DNA of 44,250 bases from Treponema sp. GTDB taxonomy: Bacteria > Spirochaetota > Spirochaetia > Treponematales > Treponemataceae. Below the pieces are notes generated by a model. The model was given only the letters and a program-made list of their open reading frames with translations, ran no database searches and was not told the DNA's origin. Position 1 is the first letter of the stretch; each line of letters starts with the position of its first letter. Positions 15,646-24,435 of the stretch are shown here, in pieces. Location: NCBI GenBank assembly GCA_024402665.1, contig JAKSTI010000017.1, forward strand, positions 1 through 44,250, written 5' to 3'. Position numbers and translations under genes: made by a program.

Positions 15646-15674
15646 AATATACATTCATTTGAATATTTATTCAA
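15646..15674 (-). promoter_or_regulatory. Metal-operon promoter with CadC-type operator
   Basis: Minus strand: TTGAAT (15674-15669), 17 nt, TATATT (15651-15646). The -35 lies in a perfect 7-2-7 palindrome TTGAATA-AA-TATTCAA (15659-15674), closely like the known CadC site TCAAATA-AA-TATTTGA. Repressor binding here would block polymerase. Confidence 0.75.
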
Positions 15675-15690
15675 GTGTTTTTGTAAAATT

Positions 15691-16431
15691 TCAGCACTTA
15701 ATTTGACTCAGAACTTCTCCAATTGGTTCATGAATAACCAGATTAGCATAACCGTCCATTTGAGTTTCAGATTTATTTAATAAAACAAGATTTTTTCCGC
15801 GGAAGTAGCGTACAAAAGATGCCGCAGGATAAACAACAAGAGATGTGCCGCCAATAATAAGAGTATCACATTCAGCAATGGCTCTTATGGCATTATCAGT
15901 AACATCCTGATTAAGTCCCTCTTCATAAAGAACAACATCAGGTTTTACAAGCCCCCCACACTTTTTACAATGTGGGATTTTATCTTTTTCATTTTCACTT
16001 TCGGCAATAAAGTTTTCATCATAAAAAGCATTGCACTCAAGACAATAATTTCTTAATGTGCTGCCATGAATTTCATAAACAACTTTACTGCCTGCTTTCT
16101 GGTGAAGCCCGTCAATGTTTTGAGTAACAATTGCCTTAAGTTTCCCTTTTTGTTCCATTTCTGCCAGTTTGTAATGAGCAGCGTTTGGCTCAAAACCAAT
16201 TGGCAGAAGTTTTGCTCTGTAAAATCTGTAAAACTCAGCAGTATCTTTATAAAAGAACGAATGACTTATAATTTCTTCTGGAGGATACTTCCACTGCTGG
16301 TTGTAAAGGCCATCTACACTTCTAAAATCTGCCATTCCAGATTCAGTAGATACCCCTGCTCCTCCAAAAAAAACTATATTCTCACTTTCATCAATAATCT
16401 GCTGAAGTTTTTCGATCTTACTATCAGTCAA
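15691..16431 (-). CDS. Sir2-family NAD-dependent protein deacylase
   Basis: A 246-residue sirtuin removing acyl groups from lysine with NAD. Motifs are the NAD-binding GAGVSTESGMADFR, the catalytic TQNIDGLHQKAG and the His of EIHGS, and a zinc ribbon from YCLEC and HCKKC. The frame extends further upstream, but I choose TTG at 16431, which has GGAGAG about 6 nt before it and starts the conserved part; it overlaps the stop of the upstream mutase gene by 8 nt. This coupling suggests co-translation with that mutase. Class by the CxxC spacing is the bacterial CobB type. Confidence 0.93.
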   Translation of the reverse strand: MTDSKIEKLQQIIDESENIVFFGGAGVSTESGMADFRSVDGLYNQQWKYPPEEIISHSFFYKDTAEFYRFYRAKLLPIGFEPNAAHYKLAEMEQKGKLKAIVTQNIDGLHQKAGSKVVYEIHGSTLRNYCLECNAFYDENFIAESENEKDKIPHCKKCGGLVKPDVVLYEEGLNQDVTDNAIRAIAECDTLIIGGTSLVVYPAASFVRYFRGKNLVLLNKSETQMDGYANLVIHEPIGEVLSQIKC

Positions 16432-17917
16432 ATTTTCTCTCCAACTGATCAAAGCCGTCTGTAAGTTCTTTAGCAATAGCAATCAATTTTGCCAGATCGC
16501 CTTTTCTGCCGCCTTCAATATTCATTGGCATTACAGGATCATGCAAACTTAAACGGAGCAAAATCCATCCCTGAACATCTTCGCTCTTGAATGAAAGACG
16601 AACTCCTTCATAAGAGTCTGGCATTGTATAACCTTTTGCTGCTGCACGAGCTTTAAATTCTTTAAGAACATCTTTTCCGTAAGCCTTAAAATCTTCACAC
16701 TTAATCTTAAAGCGGTATTCACCTTCTTCAACAAGTGGAGGAAGTTTTTCAATAAGGCTGTCTAATTTTTTACCTTCTTTAGCAGCATTTGCCAAAGCAA
16801 TAACAAGTTTTACAGCAAGGAAAGCACCGTCATCAAGGAAGTAATTGTCTTTAAGGGCACCGTGACCAGAAGTTTCCATAGCCAAAGGAGCAACTGTACC
16901 GGCAGCGTTCAATTCCTTCTGCTTGTTGATAACGTTTTTGTATCCGCGCATATAGCACAAATGTTTAAGACCAAGTACATCTTCAAGGAAGTATGTAAGG
17001 CGGTCAGAAGTTACAGAGTCTGTAATGATTGTAGAACCTGGATACTGTGGAGCCAAAATTGCAGAAATCATAGCAATAATAGAGTCGCGGTTTACTTCAC
17101 TTCCATCAGAAAGAACAGCAGACATACGGTCAACGTCTGTATCAAAAATCAATCCTAAATCAGCTTTGTTTTTCAAAACTGCATCCTGAATTGCTTTCAT
17201 TGCTTCTTTATTTTCTGGGTTTGGAATATGATTTGGGAACATTCCATCTGGTTCAAGGAACTGACTTCCTGTTGTATCTGCACCAAGTGGCTGTAAGATT
17301 TTATCTACAAAGAATCCTGAGGCACCGTTACCAGAATCTACAACAATGTGAAGACCTTCAAGTGGTTTTTCTGCACCACCAAGTGCACCCTGAATTGTTT
17401 CTTTCAAATGATTTGCATACAAAGGTAAAAGATCAAATACCTTAGCAGCATAATTATTTGGAGCAGGATTCAACATACTTGCAAGAGTTAATACTTCAGT
17501 AATATCTTCATGTTCAAGACCACCGTCAGCATCAAAGAACTTAATACCGTTACGGTTATATGGAAGATGGCTTGCAGTAATCATTGCAGAACCATTAAAA
17601 CTTGTTTCTGGGAAAACAATAGACATAAACATTGCAGGAGTAGTTGCCATTCCGCAGTTTACTACAGTTGCACCAGCACTAAGCATACCGTCAATTAATG
17701 CATCAGCAAGAGCAGGTCCTGAAACACGTGAATCGCGACCTACACCAATTCTAAGTTCATAAGCAGGGATTCCGCTTTTCTTTTCAAGCCAGCTAACAAA
17801 AGCACAACCAATCTGTTTAGCAATCTGAGGAGTAAGATTTACATTTTCTCCTTCAACACCTTCTACAGCAACGCCACGAACGTCACTGCCATTCTGTAAT
17901 TTTAACATATCACTCAT
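16424..17917 (-). CDS. Phosphomannomutase/phosphoglucomutase
   Basis: A 497-residue alpha-D-phosphohexomutase moving phosphate between C1 and C6 of glucose or mannose, feeding sugar nucleotides for envelope glycans. Family signatures are GVGRDSRVSGPALADALIDG near the N-terminus, the phosphoserine loop TASHLPYNRNGIKFF, the magnesium loop DTDVDRMS, the sugar-binding METSGHGALK and a C-terminal phosphate-binding domain. The exact substrate cannot be told from sequence. The ATG has TATAAT 7 nt upstream with AGAGG between, too close to be a normal ribosome-binding site. The sirtuin gene overlaps its end. Confidence 0.94.
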   Translation of the reverse strand: MSDMLKLQNGSDVRGVAVEGVEGENVNLTPQIAKQIGCAFVSWLEKKSGIPAYELRIGVGRDSRVSGPALADALIDGMLSAGATVVNCGMATTPAMFMSIVFPETSFNGSAMITASHLPYNRNGIKFFDADGGLEHEDITEVLTLASMLNPAPNNYAAKVFDLLPLYANHLKETIQGALGGAEKPLEGLHIVVDSGNGASGFFVDKILQPLGADTTGSQFLEPDGMFPNHIPNPENKEAMKAIQDAVLKNKADLGLIFDTDVDRMSAVLSDGSEVNRDSIIAMISAILAPQYPGSTIITDSVTSDRLTYFLEDVLGLKHLCYMRGYKNVINKQKELNAAGTVAPLAMETSGHGALKDNYFLDDGAFLAVKLVIALANAAKEGKKLDSLIEKLPPLVEEGEYRFKIKCEDFKAYGKDVLKEFKARAAAKGYTMPDSYEGVRLSFKSEDVQGWILLRLSLHDPVMPMNIEGGRKGDLAKLIAIAKELTDGFDQLERKFD

Positions 17918-17924
17918 ATCCTCT

Positions 17925-17952
17925 ATTATATGGTTTTAGATTTCAAATTCAA
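17925..17952 (-). promoter_or_regulatory. Mutase promoter, -10 7 nt before ATG
   Basis: Minus strand: TTGAAT (17952-17947), 16 nt, consensus TATAAT (17930-17925), then AGAGGAT and the ATG at 17917. The transcript would begin at or within a base or two of the start codon. Confidence 0.6.
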
Positions 17953-19072
17953 TATCATCAGGTTCAATTATTTGTTTATCTTTACTGCATGCTCTTGCTA
18001 TTGTGAAAATCAACTGTCTGATATTTCCAGGCCAGTCATACTCACTGATTTTTCTGATAGAATTTTCAGAAAGCGTTTTGCCGTTTTCTTTTGCAATTCT
18101 TGCAGCAATTACAGGGATATCTTCTTTTCGTTCCCGTAAGGATGCAAAATAAATGAAATTCCCCATCATTCGATAGTATAAATCTTTTCTAAAAGTTCCT
18201 TCTGCAACTTTCTGTTTTAAGTTTTCATTTGTTGCAAATAAAAGTCGCACATCAACTTTCTGAGGAACAGAACTTCCTACACTATAAAACTGGCCTGTAT
18301 CCATTATTGTTAAAAATTTAGCCTGCATAGAAAGAGAGGCTGTTCCAATTTCATCAATAAATAAAGTTCCACCAGACGCCTGCTTAAACAATCCCTCTTT
18401 TTTCTGCGCATCCGTATACGCTCCCTGTTCTGCCCCAAACAAAACCGAATCAGCCAGCGTATCTCCAATAGTAGAAATGTTTATATGCATAAAAGGTTCA
18501 TTTTTTCTTTTAGAAATTTTATGAATAATCTGTGCAGAAGTTGTTTTACCGGAACCAGTCTCTCCAAGAAGCAGAACAGGATAATCTGTTTTTGCACATT
18601 CAACCATTTTTTGTTTAATATCATTTGCAACGGCAGACACACCAAGAACTTCAGAAAGCTGTTCTATTTCCTTGCTATATACTTTTGTTTCAGCATTATT
18701 GATTTCGTTCCCATAAGTTTTATTAATCATGTAAAGGAAGTTATTCAAATAAGTTTTAGCAATTTCTTTTGAACAAGGATAAGGTATAAGGAATTTCATC
18801 CCTTTGATGTTCAGATTAGTGAGTGGAGAGCCACCCTTTATAGGAGAGATTAATAGAATTTTAGTAGCAAATTGACGTATAATCCCAAAATCTTCTTCTG
18901 AGATTCCAGATACATCAATAAAAACTACTGTTGAAACTGCAAAAACAACTCTGGTTATTTCACTGTGAGTAAACAAATCTGCATCACCAATAAGTTCTTG
19001 CACAAAATTAATGATTTCAGGCTTCTGTGATATTACAGAATACCTGTTTAAATTGTTTCCATCCAGATTCAC
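17936..19072 (-). CDS. Sigma54-activator-like AAA+ protein without DNA-binding domain
   Basis: A 378-residue protein. Residues 1-120 look like a degenerate receiver domain (VVFIDVSG with Asp53). The AAA+ module has Walker A GETGSGKT (170-177), Walker B FIDEIG (238-243), arginine fingers in FRKDLYYRM and the lid WPGNIRQL (347-354), all as in NtrC-type sigma54 activators. The sigma54-contacting loop reads GAYTDA (217-222) instead of GAFTGA, and the protein ends right after the lid, with no Fis-type HTH. It may act from solution, like the few known activators lacking DNA binding, or have lost sigma54 contact. The start is GTG with no clear ribosome-binding site. Confidence 0.85.
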   Translation of the reverse strand: MNLDGNNLNRYSVISQKPEIINFVQELIGDADLFTHSEITRVVFAVSTVVFIDVSGISEEDFGIIRQFATKILLISPIKGGSPLTNLNIKGMKFLIPYPCSKEIAKTYLNNFLYMINKTYGNEINNAETKVYSKEIEQLSEVLGVSAVANDIKQKMVECAKTDYPVLLLGETGSGKTTSAQIIHKISKRKNEPFMHINISTIGDTLADSVLFGAEQGAYTDAQKKEGLFKQASGGTLFIDEIGTASLSMQAKFLTIMDTGQFYSVGSSVPQKVDVRLLFATNENLKQKVAEGTFRKDLYYRMMGNFIYFASLRERKEDIPVIAARIAKENGKTLSENSIRKISEYDWPGNIRQLIFTIARACSKDKQIIEPDDIEFEI

Positions 19073-19090
19073 TTTAAGTTCACACTTTTT

Positions 19091-19828
19091 TTAATTTTTA
19101 ACAAACTTATACCAAGCTAATTTAATTATATACCCGATATATGGAAAAATCAAAAAAACTTTAAGTGGGTTTTTTGCAATCTCAACAAAGATTTCATTTC
19201 CGTGAGCAAAAGTTCTTTCATTTACTCGCTTAATCTTTTCAGAGAAGATTCCAAAAGCATCTTTATAATAAACAAAAATGCTTGAAGAGAATCTGTTGCG
19301 TCGCTTCCATGCCCAGACATTTTTTTCTTTAATTCCTTCACTCATAAGAACAAGAGAAGGCTGTGCTTTATAAATTGCCTGAACAATATCATCTTCAATA
19401 TTTTTAGAATAATAACCTACACAACGGCCAACAATTCGTAACTGTGGGAATGTAGCACGTAAATTGCTTTCTGCTTTCTGCAAAGTTTTTTTGCTGGAAC
19501 CAAGCATGTACATTGTTTTATAGTGACTTTCCAGAATAGAAAGAATCTGAATGATTGCTTCAAAAGGATTGTATCTTACAGGAATCTGCTTTTTCAAAAA
19601 TCTTGCACCTTTAATAATGCTTTTTGATACAGGGATTACAAGACTGGCATTCTTTACACATTCAGAAAAATCTCCGTGGTGTCTTGCTCGTAATAAATCC
19701 CAGATTGAAAGAAAAACAATCTGTTTTGTTCCTGGTTTTGCAAGTAACTCAAGAATTTCCTGTTCAAGATTATCTGGACTACAGATATCAACTGGTACAT
19801 CAAGTAAATTAATTCGCTCTACAGACAT
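19091..19828 (-). CDS. WecG/TagA/CpsF-family glycosyltransferase
   Basis: A 245-residue GT26-type enzyme that adds an N-acetylated amino sugar (often ManNAc or ManNAcA) to a lipid-linked acceptor at the inner membrane. Visible landmarks are ERINLLDVPVDICSPDNLEQ at the N-terminus, the central MYMLGSSKKTLQKAESNLR, the conserved TFAHGNEIF and a basic C-terminus with a hydrophobic patch for membrane contact. The ATG abuts the rsmE stop (TAAATG). Its part in this organism's surface glycans is not evident from the neighbours. Confidence 0.85.
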   Translation of the reverse strand: MSVERINLLDVPVDICSPDNLEQEILELLAKPGTKQIVFLSIWDLLRARHHGDFSECVKNASLVIPVSKSIIKGARFLKKQIPVRYNPFEAIIQILSILESHYKTMYMLGSSKKTLQKAESNLRATFPQLRIVGRCVGYYSKNIEDDIVQAIYKAQPSLVLMSEGIKEKNVWAWKRRNRFSSSIFVYYKDAFGIFSEKIKRVNERTFAHGNEIFVEIAKNPLKVFLIFPYIGYIIKLAWYKFVKN

Positions 19829-20635
19829 TTAGTTCACCGCCGTTTGAATTGCTGCAATGCCGTACAATGCAGCTGTTTCACATCTTAATATATTAACCGA
19901 AAAATGAATTGGTTTAAAGTCGGCTTTTTCCAGCATAAACTCAACCTCTGCCGGACTAATTCCCCCTTCACTTCCCACCACAATTCCTATTTTAGTAATT
20001 TTTTCTTTATCTTCAATTACTTTTCTAACATCATTAGAGCCTTCATCTCTTTCAGACAATACAAAAGCAATCTTTTCATCCTTCACTTCATCCATTGAAT
20101 TCCACAATTCAACGGCTTGTTCCAGAGTAACACATTCATTTACTACAGTATCTACAGGAGAACCACTCTGCTGTCTTGCTTCCTTAATAATTCTTTCAAG
20201 TCGTTCCTGTTTTGAATTTTTAAGGGCATTAATGCTGTTTTTTTCAGAATATTCACCAATCACAGGAACAATTCTCTTTATTCCACATTCAGTTGCCTGA
20301 CGAACAATCTGCTCAAATTTCTGTGGCTTTGGAATAAATTGAAACAGCCAGTACTCTTTTTCGTTCTGCATCTGAATTTCATCTGCCTGAACACCACGAG
20401 TAATACTTTTTTCTTTCTCACCATTTGTATCGGCACAAATCTGAAGCACTATTTTTTTAGCATTTTCTTCTACAGAAACTACAGTGGAATTTTTAAGAGC
20501 CCCGGAAGGAATACGAACGTTAATCATATCTCCAACCTTTACCCGTAAAACCTGACGCAGATATCTGAAATCTTTGCCAATTACAGTGATGAGTCCTGCT
20601 TTATCTGGTTCTTTTTCTAAAATAAATTGTCTCAT
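19829..20635 (-). CDS. rsmE: 16S rRNA (uracil1498-N3)-methyltransferase
   Basis: RsmE methylates U1498 in the decoding centre of 16S rRNA with S-adenosylmethionine. The 268-residue protein has the N-terminal PUA-like part (HFLRVLRVKVGDMI-type segment, here RYLRQVLRVKVGDMINVRIP) and a SPOUT knot: KPQKFEQIVRQATECGIKRI, then IGIVVGSEGGISPAEVE and LRCETAALYGIAAIQ. Length is near the family norm. Start ATG overlaps the ctp stop by four bases (ATGA), so it is translationally coupled to the protease. Confidence 0.95.
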   Translation of the reverse strand: MRQFILEKEPDKAGLITVIGKDFRYLRQVLRVKVGDMINVRIPSGALKNSTVVSVEENAKKIVLQICADTNGEKEKSITRGVQADEIQMQNEKEYWLFQFIPKPQKFEQIVRQATECGIKRIVPVIGEYSEKNSINALKNSKQERLERIIKEARQQSGSPVDTVVNECVTLEQAVELWNSMDEVKDEKIAFVLSERDEGSNDVRKVIEDKEKITKIGIVVGSEGGISPAEVEFMLEKADFKPIHFSVNILRCETAALYGIAAIQTAVN

Positions 20636-22122
20636 TTAGAATCTTTTTCTTCTGCATCTTTCTGCAGCTGTTTCAAAGTTTTTGTTTTCTTCAACATTGA
20701 ATCAAACTTACTGCTGTTTACAACTTCAATTGCCTTATTCAACTGCAAGTCAAAATCAAGATCATAAAGAGGCGTTGGTTTTGCTCTCTGTACCTGAACT
20801 CTAATCAATCTTCTAATAAGTCGCTGGTCTAATCCATATTTTGCCGCAATTATTCCAGCTTCCTTCTTAATATCTGCTTCCGACATATTAGAATTCTTTT
20901 CTAATGCCTGATCAATTACTTTGTCTTCCATCATCTTTACATAATTTTTTTCTTCTGCATCAGACATTTTTTCAAGATTAAGGATTTCTAGATCAGGAGG
21001 AATTCCAATTTTATCAATATTAACATCACTTGGAGTGTAATATCTTGCCATAGTGATTTTAAAACCATCTACTTTGCTTAATTCAATTACCTGCTGAACA
21101 GAACCTTTTCCGTAAGTCTTTTCACCAATAAGATATGCACGTTTGTAATCTTTTAATGACCCTGAAAGAATTTCAGAAGCACTGGCAGATCCTTTATTAA
21201 TGAGAACAACAACCGGAATATCCTGTTTTACAACTGTTGAATCTCTTGTAGCCTTAAATTCCTGATTTTCAAAAGCAAGTCTGCTCTTAGTAGAAACAAT
21301 CACTCCAGAATCAACAAATTTATCTACTACATTTACAACACTTGTAATTAATCCACCTGGATTATCGCGGACATCAATAATCAGACTGTCATAACCATTT
21401 TCTTCAAAAGAATTAAGGGCATCCTGAAGTCTTTTTGGTGTTTCAGGTGTAAACTCAATAAGACGAACATAACCTGTTTTTGTTCCTTCAATCATTCCCC
21501 ATTTAGCAGTTGGAACTTCAATAAGTGCGCGGACAATTTTTACATCAAAACGCATATTATTTCCGCGAAGAATTGTAATTGTAACTGGTGTTCCTACAGG
21601 TCCTCTTAAAACAGCCAGAACTTCATTCATAGTCATTTCATCTGTTGGACGACCTTCAACTGCAACAATAAGATCTCCAGACTGAACTCCGGCTTTTGCT
21701 CCAGGGGAATCTTCTATAGGAGAAGAAACTTCTACGTAAGCAGGTTTTTCTGCAGTATTTTCAGTTGCTTTTGTAATAGAAAGACCTACTCCGCCAAAAT
21801 TACCGGCAGTTGTATCTGTAAGATCTCTCATATAATCTTCATCAAGATAAACTGTATAAGGATCCCCAATTGCATCAAGCATTCCTTTAAGGGCACCTTC
21901 ATATAAAATTTTTGGATCAAGTTCATCTACATAATTCTGCTGCACAAAATCAAAAACAGAATTAATTTTCTTCATATACTGAAAGCTTGAGGCTTTATTT
22001 TCTGTCTGATTTTTATTCTGAGCAAAACAGATTGAAGCACACAATAAACCGATAAAAATCACAGAGATAACTGCAATTTTTTTGAAATTTTTCTCTCTTT
22101 TATTTCCGTTTAATTCTTCCAT
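20632..22122 (-). CDS. S41-family C-terminal processing protease (CtpA/Prc)
   Basis: A 496-residue periplasmic serine protease. An N-terminal signal/anchor helix (about residues 15-35, ending ICFAQ) is followed by an N-terminal helical part, a PDZ domain (about 100-185, with GVGLSI and AGVQSGDLIVAVEGRP) and the S41 core. The Ser-Lys dyad is visible as NKGSASASEIL and GEKTYGKGSVQQ. It cleaves C-terminal tails of envelope proteins. The C-terminal 100 residues are helical and charged. TAAAAT lies 6 nt before the ATG; the AGGG between them is too close to act as a normal ribosome-binding site. First gene of ctp-rsmE-wecG/tagA. Confidence 0.95.
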   Translation of the reverse strand: MEELNGNKREKNFKKIAVISVIFIGLLCASICFAQNKNQTENKASSFQYMKKINSVFDFVQQNYVDELDPKILYEGALKGMLDAIGDPYTVYLDEDYMRDLTDTTAGNFGGVGLSITKATENTAEKPAYVEVSSPIEDSPGAKAGVQSGDLIVAVEGRPTDEMTMNEVLAVLRGPVGTPVTITILRGNNMRFDVKIVRALIEVPTAKWGMIEGTKTGYVRLIEFTPETPKRLQDALNSFEENGYDSLIIDVRDNPGGLITSVVNVVDKFVDSGVIVSTKSRLAFENQEFKATRDSTVVKQDIPVVVLINKGSASASEILSGSLKDYKRAYLIGEKTYGKGSVQQVIELSKVDGFKITMARYYTPSDVNIDKIGIPPDLEILNLEKMSDAEEKNYVKMMEDKVIDQALEKNSNMSEADIKKEAGIIAAKYGLDQRLIRRLIRVQVQRAKPTPLYDLDFDLQLNKAIEVVNSSKFDSMLKKTKTLKQLQKDAEEKDSK

Positions 22123-22128
22123 ACCCTA

Positions 22129-22134
22129 ATTTTA
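22129..22134 (-). promoter_or_regulatory. -10 of ctp, 6 nt before ATG
   Basis: TAAAAT (minus strand 22134-22129) is followed by TAGGGT and the ctp ATG at 22122. No convincing -35 lies at 16-18 nt, so the promoter is only tentatively placed in the 72-bp gap shared with the divergent ATPase gene. Confidence 0.35.
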
Positions 22135-22179
22135 CGTTACTACGGTCAAAAATTCTACTAGTTTTTATTATAACAATCG

Positions 22180-22188
22180 TGATATAAT
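22180..22188 (+). promoter_or_regulatory. Extended -10 of MinD-like gene, 6 nt before ATG
   Basis: TGATATAAT at 22180-22188 is an extended -10 (TG, one base, TATAAT). Six nt later comes the ATG at 22195, without a Shine-Dalgarno. The -35 region is poor, as is common with extended -10 promoters. Confidence 0.55.
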
Positions 22189-22194
22189 TTTTAT

Positions 22195-23343
22195 ATGTCA
22201 CAAATTATTCCTATAGCAAGTGGTAAAGGCGGAGTTGGAAAAAGTCTTCTCTCTGCCAATCTGGCAATCGCTTTAGGCCAGCAGGGTAAAAAAGTTGTTT
22301 TAGTCGATCTTGACCTTGGTGCATCCAACCTTCATCTGGTAATTGGTCAAAGACCTGGAAATGCAAGTCTCGGTTCCTGGTTCACAGAAAAAACTGAGTT
22401 TAAAGATATTATCCAGCCAACTGATTATGAAAATGTAAGCTTCATTGCCGGCGACAGTCAGATTCCTGATTTAACACAATTAAAATATTCACAGAAAATT
22501 AAACTTATCCGCAATTTGAAGAATATTAAAACAGACTATTTGATTCTTGACCTTGGTGCCGGAACTCATCAGTTTATTCTTGATATGTTCCTTCTTTCAC
22601 CACAGGGAATCATTGTTTCTGCACCAGCAGTTACAGCTACATTAAATGGATACCTTTTCCTTAAAAATGCTGTTTTCCGCTTACTTTACACAACATTCCG
22701 CAGAAACACACCAGGCCGTGAACTTCTTGATAACCTTAAAAAGAATTCAACATCAATGCAAAAGCTTTATATTCCACAGCTGGTACAGGCTCTTGCACAG
22801 GTTGATCCTGATACTACAAAACTTTTCATTACACGTATGCAACAGTTCCGCCCACGTCTTGTAATGAATATGATTGAAAATCCACAGGATGCTGAAAAGG
22901 CACAGAGAATCAAAACTTCCTGCAATCAGTATCTTGGTCTTGAAATTGACTATCTTGGACTTATGTTCCGGGATATGCTTCAGGATAAAGCTCTTTCTTC
23001 TCAGCTTCCTGTTGTAGTTTATAAACCAAAATCAGTTTTAGGACAGGGAATCTACAGAATTTCTGAAAAAGTAATTAATACTCCACCAAGAAATTTTGAT
23101 GCCGACTTTGATCCAGAATCATTTAATTCAGAAACATTCAATGATGCAGAAGACGATGCAAATACAGACTATAACTTCAAGCTTTCTGGTATTGATGATT
23201 TAGTTTCCAGCGGTTCTCTTTCTACCGGCGAACTGGCAGAAATGATTAAGACACAGCAGTACGAATTAACTCAGCTTAAAAAAGAAAACAATCTTTTGAA
23301 GTCAAAACTCATTAAAGCTGCTGAAATGGGATTTAAAGTTTAA
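22195..23343 (+). CDS. MinD/FlhG-like P-loop ATPase with C-terminal coiled coil
   Basis: A 382-residue cytoplasmic ATPase of the ParA/MinD superfamily. The deviant Walker A SGKGGVGKSLLSANLAIAL starts at residue 9, the DLDLGASNLHL segment follows, and DYLILDLGAGTH provides Walker B. An insert of about 70 residues (FRRNTPGRELLDNLKKNS onward) separates it from canonical MinD. The C-terminus from about residue 345 is a predicted coiled coil (LTQLKKENNLLKSKLIKAA) in place of a clear MinD amphipathic membrane helix. It is not next to flhF or min genes, so a role in flagellar number or positioning is only a possibility. lgt follows after 29 nt. Confidence 0.82.
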   Translation: MSQIIPIASGKGGVGKSLLSANLAIALGQQGKKVVLVDLDLGASNLHLVIGQRPGNASLGSWFTEKTEFKDIIQPTDYENVSFIAGDSQIPDLTQLKYSQKIKLIRNLKNIKTDYLILDLGAGTHQFILDMFLLSPQGIIVSAPAVTATLNGYLFLKNAVFRLLYTTFRRNTPGRELLDNLKKNSTSMQKLYIPQLVQALAQVDPDTTKLFITRMQQFRPRLVMNMIENPQDAEKAQRIKTSCNQYLGLEIDYLGLMFRDMLQDKALSSQLPVVVYKPKSVLGQGIYRISEKVINTPPRNFDADFDPESFNSETFNDAEDDANTDYNFKLSGIDDLVSSGSLSTGELAEMIKTQQYELTQLKKENNLLKSKLIKAAEMGFKV

Positions 23344-23372
23344 ATCTACTAATCAACTAAAAGGAAATTATT

Positions 23373-24365
23373 ATGTTTTTATATTTGAATTACCCGGACT
23401 GGATTTCTCCACAGATTTTTCCAGGCATTAAGTTTCTCAGTCTTTTAAGATGGTACGGCTTAATGTACGTTTTTGCTTTTACAACTGCTTATTTCCTGTT
23501 AAAAAAAGTTGCTAACGAAGGAGCATTAGATACAAAAAAATATAAAATCACAGAAGATGATTTATTCAGCTTTCTTGCCACTGGAATTATTTTCCTTTTA
23601 GTTGGTGCCAGAATTTTCTCTACTTTGATTTACAATCAGTATGATCCAAATGTTCCAGGTTCTGTAAATTACTGGACTCATCCCTGGTTGATTTTCTGGC
23701 CATTTGATTCAAAGATGCATTTTACAGGTTTTGCCGGCATGTCTTATCACGGCGGATTTGTAGGCGGACTTTTAGGAATGATTTTCTGGTGCAAAAAACA
23801 TAAGCAGCCAATTTCAAAATGGATTGATGCTATGGTTTGCGCTATCCCTCTTGGATATACATTTGGTCGTCTTGGAAATTTCCTTAACGGCGAACTTTAC
23901 GGAAGAATTACAAAAATGCCTTGGGGTATGACATTCCCTGCTGCAGAAAAATTTTCAACTGCAAAAGAATGGGTAGTTAATTTTGCCAGCGATATTGGAA
24001 TGAAAATTGATAATCTTAGTGTTGTTAATCTTCCAAGACACCCTTCTCAGCTTTACGAAGCACTTTTTGAAGGCTTAATCTTATGGGCAATCATCTGGTT
24101 CTGCAGAAATCACAAAAAATTTGACGGAATGCTCAGTTGTATTTATACATTCGGCTACGGCTTCTTCCGCTTTATAATTGAATACTTCCGTGAACCAGAT
24201 TCTGATATCGGTTACAGAATTGTTCATCAGCAGGGCGCAGAAACCTACCAGAACACATCATTGCTTAACATCTCTACTGGTCAGATTCTTTGCTTCCTTA
24301 TGATGGTGGGTTCTGTTATTGCAGCAATTATTCTTTACAAAAAGTCTAAAATCAGCCAGAAATAA
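23373..24365 (+). CDS. lgt: Prolipoprotein diacylglyceryl transferase
   Basis: Lgt transfers diacylglycerol from phosphatidylglycerol to the lipobox cysteine, the first step in lipoprotein maturation, in the inner membrane. The 330-residue polytopic protein shows GMSYHGGFVGG (with the essential His), the Lgt signature GRLGNFLNGELYGR, and HPSQLYEALFEG. AAAAGGAAA upstream of the ATG is a good ribosome-binding site. The enzyme's substrates are plentiful here: the M48 protein and the lipoprotein encoded just downstream both have lipoboxes. Confidence 0.96.
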   Translation: MFLYLNYPDWISPQIFPGIKFLSLLRWYGLMYVFAFTTAYFLLKKVANEGALDTKKYKITEDDLFSFLATGIIFLLVGARIFSTLIYNQYDPNVPGSVNYWTHPWLIFWPFDSKMHFTGFAGMSYHGGFVGGLLGMIFWCKKHKQPISKWIDAMVCAIPLGYTFGRLGNFLNGELYGRITKMPWGMTFPAAEKFSTAKEWVVNFASDIGMKIDNLSVVNLPRHPSQLYEALFEGLILWAIIWFCRNHKKFDGMLSCIYTFGYGFFRFIIEYFREPDSDIGYRIVHQQGAETYQNTSLLNISTGQILCFLMMVGSVIAAIILYKKSKISQK

Positions 24366-24435
24366 TTTCAGTGTGATTTTTCACCATTTCTGACGATAAT
24401 AAAGAAGTATTCTTTTTATTTTTATGGGGACGATT

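Noticed and set aside
16432..16482. Longer sirtuin starting at 16482
   Set aside because: The extra residues overlap the mutase coding region and do not fit the family; TTG at 16431 has a proper ribosome-binding site.
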